In this document: piece by piece, positions 6,000 through 10,960 of the stretch
Layout of the letters: every line of letters begins with the position of its first letter
How positions within the stretch are numbered: position 1 is the first letter of the stretch
From: JABHGY01 sp964525185
GTDB lineage: Bacteria; Fidelibacterota; Marinisomatia; Marinisomatales; UBA1611
NCBI GenBank assembly: GCA_964525185.1
Contig: CAZGFQ010000056.1
Coordinates: 1 to 10,960, forward strand
Direction of reading: 5' to 3'
Length of the DNA: 10,960 nucleotides
The notes under the pieces: model-generated
The model's database searches: none
What the model was told of the DNA's origin: nothing
Seen by the model: only the letters and a program-made list of their open reading frames with translations
Position numbers and translations under genes: made by a program

Positions 6000-8900
6000 G
6001 TAGTTAACATATCTGTCATTCTTAGCAAATCATAAATATCTATAAGTCCATTTCCGTCTAAATCTGCGGATAAATACATTTCTGGACTTGGCGAATAATG
6101 ATTCAATATGATGGAAATACATAATTCTATATCGAGTTGACTCACAAATCCATCTCCATTTAAATCACCCAAGTCTGGTATTTCTCCTGAAGTAATAATG
6201 ATTGGATATGGCAATAGCCCAACTGTTTCATTTGCATTCCCAGACGACAAAGTTAAACTAACATGATAAATCCCAGACTCGTTAAAAGTATGGCTTGGAT
6301 GACGAGATTGATTCACATGACCATCTCCAAAATCCCAATCCCATTTGGCTGATGGACCTATTGATTCATCAGAAAATTGAATAGTAATGGGACTTTCACC
6401 TGTATACTTATTTGATGTTGGAATAGAAATAAGATTTCCCGGATCTCCATAAGCTGATTCAACCAATTCGATTATTCCATTTTGGACTCCGCCAGAAGTT
6501 CGAATTTGAATAAAATAATAATCATTTGGGTTTTGAAAATCTAATGGTAGTGATGAAGAAGGTTGCCATTCATCCCATTCAATAAAACTTAATTGGTCAA
6601 ACCATGAATAGCCGATGCCAGTTTCAGGTAAACCACTATACGCCCTTAGGTTAAAAAAGTGTGCATTTTCGGGTAAATCAATATTCTGCCAGTAATAATT
6701 CCAATCTGTATCCCCTTGTATAGAGTTGGCCATAGATAATGTCTGGATGGGATTTTCAAAACGGTTTTCCCAAAATCGAGATTGAAGTTTAATGTTTGAC
6801 CCATTAGTTGTTTTTATATATCCTGCCATTGAATATGATTTACTTGGATCAACTGGAAGAGCTTCTTCTAAATTAGTAATGATTATCCCCGGGTCGTCCC
6901 AATTTCGAATATGGTGTAGAGATTGCATTCCTAACCGAGATTCGGAATTATCTAAATATTCATCAGAACTATTGGTGTTCCACAAAGTACTTCCTTCATT
7001 TTCAAAGTTGCCCATCCAGACTAAATTTTTCCCAACTCGAAATTCAAGATTACTTAATTCTGTAATTTGTTCTATGGTTGAAAGATTCCCAGCTCGTGCT
7101 AGATGGATAGGCTCGGATAACCACGACCCATTTTGTTCAGTCATTGAAAAGGGAATGCGCGAATTAACCGAAATGGATTCACTTGTAGCAGGGTCCAAAA
7201 TAATTTTACCAATTCCATTTTCCCTATCTACAAATACATAAGAATCTAAATCTCTAGATTTATTAGCCATATTATCTAAAATATGTAATCCCAACTCACC
7301 GGTGGCTGGGACTGGGATATAATCATCAATATAAATGGGCGTAATTGTAAATTCATAAAACCCACTCCCATCTGCCATGGCATTTAAAATAATAGTGGGA
7401 TATGTTTCTGGATAATCTAAATCAAAAATAAAATTACCTAGTGAATGGGCAATTACTTTTCCATTGTATACTTCCACCCCTTGTAGAATATGTGGATGAT
7501 GAACTATAACAAGATCTGCACCTTCATCGATTACAAATTGGCGTATTTCTCGGTCCCACATATGAGGCACATCCAATCTAGGATTATAGTCTTCGTCAAT
7601 ATTATCATAATCGGGTAATTCAGGATTTCCCCATTGGCTTGTAGGATAAGTTGTCATTTGAACGTATAAATCATTTCGAGTGAATAAATCATAATCATTC
7701 CCGGGGCCACTTGAATATTCACTACCTGCATGCATTTCGACTACAATTAAATCTGCAAATGAGTCAACGGCGTCAATTTGTTGCCTTAGATAAAAAGGTG
7801 TCATGTATGCAAAACCAGCTTTATTTGCGCCAGCATTTAAATAGGGCTGAGCATTGTTATATTGTCCTGTACGATCACTTGACGATAAAAAAGCAATTGA
7901 TTGTCCTTTACGTGAAATCGTGGCTGGTTGATACGCTTCATAACTATTTAATCCGGCACCAGAATGTCGAATATTAGCAGCAGATAAAATATTGGTAGTT
8001 TGAATGAGCCCTGGCTCCATATAATCTAATATATGATTATTAGCTAAAGATACAACATCGATTCCAGCATATACTAATCCCGAAACATTTTCGGGAGCAC
8101 ACCTAAAAGAAATTCCTTTAGTTGGATGAGGTTCACCTTGATTTGTGAGTGGAATTTCCAAATTAGCTACAGATATATCTGCTGCTCCGTCTAATAAATG
8201 TAATGTTGGATTAAAAAGGGAATAAACACCTTGAGTTGTAATAATCCCATCATCTGCTTCATAAGAACGTCCCATCATTATATCCCCGACAAAATTGATG
8301 ATTAATGGATAAGATGTTTCACCTTGATCGATAGGGACTGATAATGTTGTTTGCCCAGTAAGCCCAGTTTCATCTTGGACAGTCAGTAGCACGGAATAGT
8401 GATGATCATCGGTTATGTTATATTCGTGAGAAGGATTCTTAAGTGTTGAAAAAGCCCCATCTCCAAAATCCCAAAAATAGCCATGAGAATAGCTATCTGT
8501 ATCCTGGACGGTACTTGTGAATTGCACTGACTGAATATTTTGACCATCTCGAATAAGCCCGTCGCCGAGGTTATACTCAATATTGACAGATGGAGCTATT
8601 CCTAAATTAGGAGTTATGTCTAAAATATCGCTGAAATATATACTGCCCGGGCTGCCTTCATCTTGATCATTAATAAAAATAATATCTGTAATTGGGGATA
8701 GTGTATCAAAAAAAGCAAGCCAATCTAATCCTAATGGAAGTTGATATGAATTCCATTCCCGTATTGGGGAAGCTCCCTGATACGTTGTTACCCATTGTTC
8801 AATATCAAGTTCTTGGCTTCCCGACAAGGAATAGGTGAGTGTAGATTCATTATTCCTAAAGCCAATGCCTTGAATTTCCGGGACACTATCTATATAGGTT

Positions 8901-10183
8901 GATACTTGAATTATGGTTGATGAATCTGGTAGAAAGGGATTTATTTCTACCCATTTCCACGTATTGCCATATAAATGTAATGATGTTGGACTTCCGGGCA
9001 ATGCCCGAACAGTATCAAGTTCCCAAAATGTATGATCAATATCTTCTTCCGAGAAGGAATTTACTAAAATGTCGTTATTAGAGAATGAAACTAATGTATC
9101 TGCCAAACTATGCCCGGGCAGTATATTTTGCGTGGGAATTGACCAATTACCTGTATTTTCAAAGTGATCAATTGCTCTAATTTGGAATACCCATGTATCC
9201 GAATGATTAATTCCAGAAATGGTGGTAGACATTGTACGCATATCTATTAAATCGTTATCATTTAATTCATTCCAAATCGGAGAAGATTGGGTAATTGAAT
9301 CCCTGTCATATATTATTTCATATGATTTAAANNNNNNNNNNNNNNNNNNNNNNNNNNNNNNNNNNNNNNNNNNNNNNNNNNNNNNNNNNNNNNNNNNNNN
9401 NNNNNNNNNNNNNNNNNNNNNNNNNNNNNNNGTTTGAATAATAGCATCAGACATAATTCTATGGAATATATGAAAAAATGTATTTTCGTTTCTTGCGGGA
9501 TCAGATAAAGATTTGTTATTTGAGTAAGATCCTTCACCTGTCCATAATATTTCTCTTCCTGCACCAGCAATCATTAATGCATATGCATGTGTTTGTTGAT
9601 ATAATTCTGTTGCAATATATGGAGCTATAAAATCATCACAAGGATGTGGTACTTGATAGGCAAGTTGAGGTCTAGACGAATTAGGATCAATAATATATAA
9701 ACCCCACCCATTTTTAAAACTACCCGTAATATCATCATTCGGATTATCAGGAATATTCAAATCCAAAAATGATAGATCTAATTTTTCACGTAACATATAA
9801 TATGTTTTGGAATATAAGGTATCCTCAAAAATAACAATTTCAAATTGAAAAGATGAAAGAGAGTCTGATAACAATTCATCTACCAAGGTTGTATCTTGAC
9901 CGATAAATGCCGAAAGAATATTTTCAATATAGAATAGAGTTGATGAATTTTCTTGAATAGGAGTGTAATTCCCAAATCCATTTGTTTGTACATCCAACCA
10001 ATCAGGTCCATAGTCGTTATATCCTGGGTCGGCAATCCCCTCGGATACATGACTAATCCAATTATCATAAGATGTGGTTGATGATTGCCCACCAATAAAC
10101 TCTTTCAACACTCCAGTTTCATGGATGATTTCTCCTACTAAAACAGAGGATGTGATGGTAAATAGTATGAATAGGTTTCTCAT
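5975..10183 (-). CDS. secreted multidomain protein: CapA-like metallophosphatase with PKD, FN3-like and dockerin-like modules (interrupted by assembly gap)
   Basis: There are 1402 codons including the gap. Order: signal peptide (1-17); unrecognised domain (about 20-250) with VPHPCDD, AGAGRE and SDPARNENT motifs; unknown sequence (251-284); fibronectin-III-like end (285-350); jelly-roll-like region (about 357-525); PKD (about 528-620, FWDFGDG); CapA domain (about 626-955); second jelly-roll-like region (about 1052-1202); PKD (about 1246-1332, WDWDFGDG); dockerin-like pair of calcium loops (1340-1351 and 1374-1385). The CapA metal-site motifs are all present: GDIMMGR (D634), NLEIPL, ANNH (715-717), EMHAGSEY (H818), HHPH (895-898) and HSLGNFIFD. 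CapA proteins are linked to poly-gamma-glutamate capsule synthesis, but no capB or capC gene is nearby. An extracellular phosphoesterase or polymer-processing role is more likely. No type IX secretion tail follows the dockerin. The ATG at 10183 lacks a Shine-Dalgarno. Unresolved: the gap may hide a length error or two separate genes. Confidence 0.85.
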   Translation of the reverse strand: MRNLFILFTITSSVLVGEIIHETGVLKEFIGGQSSTTSYDNWISHVSEGIADPGYNDYGPDWLDVQTNGFGNYTPIQENSSTLFYIENILSAFIGQDTTLVDELLSDSLSSFQFEIVIFEDTLYSKTYYMLREKLDLSFLDLNIPDNPNDDITGSFKNGWGLYIIDPNSSRPQLAYQVPHPCDDFIAPYIATELYQQTHAYALMIAGAGREILWTGEGSYSNNKSLSDPARNENTFFHIFHRIMSDAIIQXXXXXXXXXXXXXXXXXXXXXXXXXXXXXXXXXXFKSYEIIYDRDSITQSSPIWNELNDNDLIDMRTMSTTISGINHSDTWVFQIRAIDHFENTGNWSIPTQNILPGHSLADTLVSFSNNDILVNSFSEEDIDHTFWELDTVRALPGSPTSLHLYGNTWKWVEINPFLPDSSTIIQVSTYIDSVPEIQGIGFRNNESTLTYSLSGSQELDIEQWVTTYQGASPIREWNSYQLPLGLDWLAFFDTLSPITDIIFINDQDEGSPGSIYFSDILDITPNLGIAPSVNIEYNLGDGLIRDGQNIQSVQFTSTVQDTDSYSHGYFWDFGDGAFSTLKNPSHEYNITDDHHYSVLLTVQDETGLTGQTTLSVPIDQGETSYPLIINFVGDIMMGRSYEADDGIITTQGVYSLFNPTLHLLDGAADISVANLEIPLTNQGEPHPTKGISFRCAPENVSGLVYAGIDVVSLANNHILDYMEPGLIQTTNILSAANIRHSGAGLNSYEAYQPATISRKGQSIAFLSSSDRTGQYNNAQPYLNAGANKAGFAYMTPFYLRQQIDAVDSFADLIVVEMHAGSEYSSGPGNDYDLFTRNDLYVQMTTYPTSQWGNPELPDYDNIDEDYNPRLDVPHMWDREIRQFVIDEGADLVIVHHPHILQGVEVYNGKVIAHSLGNFIFDLDYPETYPTIILNAMADGSGFYEFTITPIYIDDYIPVPATGELGLHILDNMANKSRDLDSYVFVDRENGIGKIILDPATSESISVNSRIPFSMTEQNGSWLSEPIHLARAGNLSTIEQITELSNLEFRVGKNLVWMGNFENEGSTLWNTNSSDEYLDNSESRLGMQSLHHIRNWDDPGIIITNLEEALPVDPSKSYSMAGYIKTTNGSNIKLQSRFWENRFENPIQTLSMANSIQGDTDWNYYWQNIDLPENAHFFNLRAYSGLPETGIGYSWFDQLSFIEWDEWQPSSSLPLDFQNPNDYYFIQIRTSGGVQNGIIELVESAYGDPGNLISIPTSNKYTGESPITIQFSDESIGPSAKWDWDFGDGHVNQSRHPSHTFNESGIYHVSLTLSSGNANETVGLLPYPIIITSGEIPDLGDLNGDGFVSQLDIELCISIILNHYSPSPEMYLSADLDGNGLIDIYDLLRMTDMLTTYSSSQSE
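9332..9431. other. assembly gap of exactly 100 N
   Basis: Positions 9332-9431 are all N. A round 100 is the usual scaffolding placeholder for a gap of unknown size. It falls inside the large secreted-protein gene, between the N-terminal domain and the visible part of the fibronectin-III-like domain. The frames on both sides happen to agree, but that proves little if the length is a placeholder. Confidence 0.95.
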
Positions 10184-10390
10184 AGCGGATGAAAGCGATC
10201 TGTTAAAAATGTCTTTTAAACTCTCTCATTATGATGTGAATCTAATCCCAAACAAAGAAACAAAAAAACACACCCAAGCAATAACTTTGAAATATGTGAA
10301 GGCGATTAATTGCATTCTGTTCAAATCCATGATATACGACGAGAAACAAGCACTTGATTGGGTTTTTACTTTGGCTTAATTTTTCTCTTG

Positions 10391-10432
10391 AATTGCAGAT
10401 AATTGCAAACTCAACCGAACAATTTATTTAAT
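10391..10432 (+). promoter_or_regulatory. candidate greA promoter with overlapping palindrome
   Basis: AATTGCA occurs twice with a 10-nt period (10391-10397 and 10401-10407). Together they form the inverted repeat TTGCA-N6-TGCAA (10393-10408). Its right end supplies a -35-like TTGCAA (10403-10408), followed after 18 nt by TTTAAT (10427-10432). A repressor or activator bound to the palindrome would touch the -35 box. The rest of the 274-nt intergenic stretch from 10184 shows nothing else I can support, apart from one more AATTGCA at 10308-10314. Confidence 0.3.
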
Positions 10433-10457
10433 TCGATCAATTATAGGAAAATTAAGC

Positions 10458-10937
10458 ATGGCAACATTGATTTTGCGGGATACACACCGCGCATTGTTAG
10501 AAGAATTGGAATCTCTCGATAAATTAAAGAGAAAAACTTCATTAAAGATTAGAGATGCTGCTAGTCATGGTGATCTTAAGGAAAATGCGGAATATCATGC
10601 AGCAAGAGAAGAGCAGAGCTTAATAGTGCGGAAGAAACAATTAATGCATTCTCACTCTCCATTTCAAATTATCGAGAATAGCGAAATTGATACTAATAAT
10701 GTTGAATTTGGTACTAAAGTTGCAATACTCGAAGATGGTCAAGATGAGGCTGAAGATTATTATTTATTAGGCCCCATCGAATTTGAGTTGGACCTTTACC
10801 CATTGATTGTAACATACCATTCACCTTTTGGTCAAACGATTGCGGGGAAAAAAGTGAATGAAGAATTTAGCCTTGATATTCGAGGTACAGAAACAAAGTT
10901 CACAATTATGGCCATTGAAAAAATATCTGCAGAATAA
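10458..10937 (+). CDS. greA: transcription elongation factor GreA
   Basis: The protein has 159 residues, the normal GreA length (158 in E. coli). The N-terminal coiled coil (about 8-65) carries the tip motif GDLKENAEYHAAREEQ at 38-53. D39 and E42 correspond to the acidic pair that reaches the RNA polymerase active site and stimulates cleavage of backtracked RNA. The C-terminal domain (about 82-157) shows the GreA/GreB FKBP-like pattern: FGTKVAILEDGQDE, YLLGPIE and SPFGQTIAGKK, which binds the secondary channel rim. Between the two lies a short His/Ser-rich linker (MHSHSPFQ, 63-70) unlike the usual linker. Part of the C-terminal domain is more divergent than the tip. The ATG is preceded by AGGA at 10445-10448 with 9 nt spacing. 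The gene is divergent from the large secreted-protein gene. GreA is favoured over GreB because of its length and the GDLKENAEY tip motif. Confidence 0.9.
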   Translation: MATLILRDTHRALLEELESLDKLKRKTSLKIRDAASHGDLKENAEYHAAREEQSLIVRKKQLMHSHSPFQIIENSEIDTNNVEFGTKVAILEDGQDEAEDYYLLGPIEFELDLYPLIVTYHSPFGQTIAGKKVNEEFSLDIRGTETKFTIMAIEKISAE

Positions 10938-10960
10938 TGATTGCCACGATTAAGCGCTAA

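Noticed and set aside
6792..7241. 149-codon plus-strand frame inside the large secreted gene
   Set aside because: It is a shadow of the minus-strand gene, whose CapA and binding-module motifs are clear over the same bases.
5975..10183. Capsule (poly-gamma-glutamate) synthesis locus
   Set aside because: Only a CapA-like domain is present; there is no capB ligase, capC or capE, and the domain is buried in a secreted mosaic protein.
10074..10379. 101-codon open frame on the plus strand between the large secreted gene and greA
   Set aside because: It overlaps the 5' end of the large gene by 110 nt. Its internal ATG at 10209 would give only 56 residues without a recognisable motif or a Shine-Dalgarno.
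10937..10960. ATG overlapping the greA stop (TAATG) as the start of a coupled gene
   Set aside because: The frame ends at a TAA after seven codons, at the window edge.

Overview
The window is AT-rich bacterial DNA, apparently a metagenome or draft contig, because it contains a run of exactly 100 N. It carries nine complete protein genes, one further protein gene interrupted by the gap, and the 5' part of a tRNA gene. The genes are tightly packed and lie on both strands. A secreted protein with PKD, carbohydrate-binding-like and dockerin-like modules, a secreted WCGDS thioredoxin-fold protein and a PIN-PhoH ATPase would fit a marine lineage of the Fibrobacterota-Chlorobiota-Bacteroidota kind, for example Marinimicrobia (SAR406). 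That placement is inference from gene content and base composition; no phylogenetic marker was compared.

Layout. Positions 1-39 (-) hold the first half of tRNA-Thr(CGU). 99-722 (-) is a YidD-type protein with an added C-terminal membrane region. 805-1134 (+) is a small membrane-anchored helical protein. 1159-2831 (-) is a probable two-gene operon: PIN-PhoH ATPase, then an alkyltransferase-like (ATL) DNA-repair protein with Ala in place of the reactive Cys. It is transcribed divergently from 2946-3803 (+), a 2,4-dienoyl-CoA reductase of the SDR family. 3811-4706 (-) is a coupled pair: a Nudix CoA-diphosphatase-like protein overlapping a small two-helix membrane protein by ATGA. 4779-5999 (+) is a HAD phosphatase followed by the thioredoxin-fold protein. 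5975-10183 (-) is a 1402-codon secreted multidomain protein built around a CapA-type metallophosphatase domain. 10458-10937 (+) is GreA.

Most of the window is housekeeping: RNA metabolism (PhoH, GreA), DNA alkylation-damage recognition (ATL), fatty-acid oxidation (dienoyl-CoA reductase), metabolite clean-up (Nudix, HAD) and membrane-protein insertion (YidD). I see no CRISPR array, transposase, phage gene or toxin-antitoxin pair. The part most worth attention is the large secreted protein. It joins a CapA-like phosphoesterase with intact metal-site motifs to PKD, fibronectin-III-like, jelly-roll-like and terminal dockerin-like modules, plus an N-terminal domain I cannot name. No capsule-synthesis genes lie nearby. 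Its sequence is broken by the assembly gap, so its true length and continuity are not settled.
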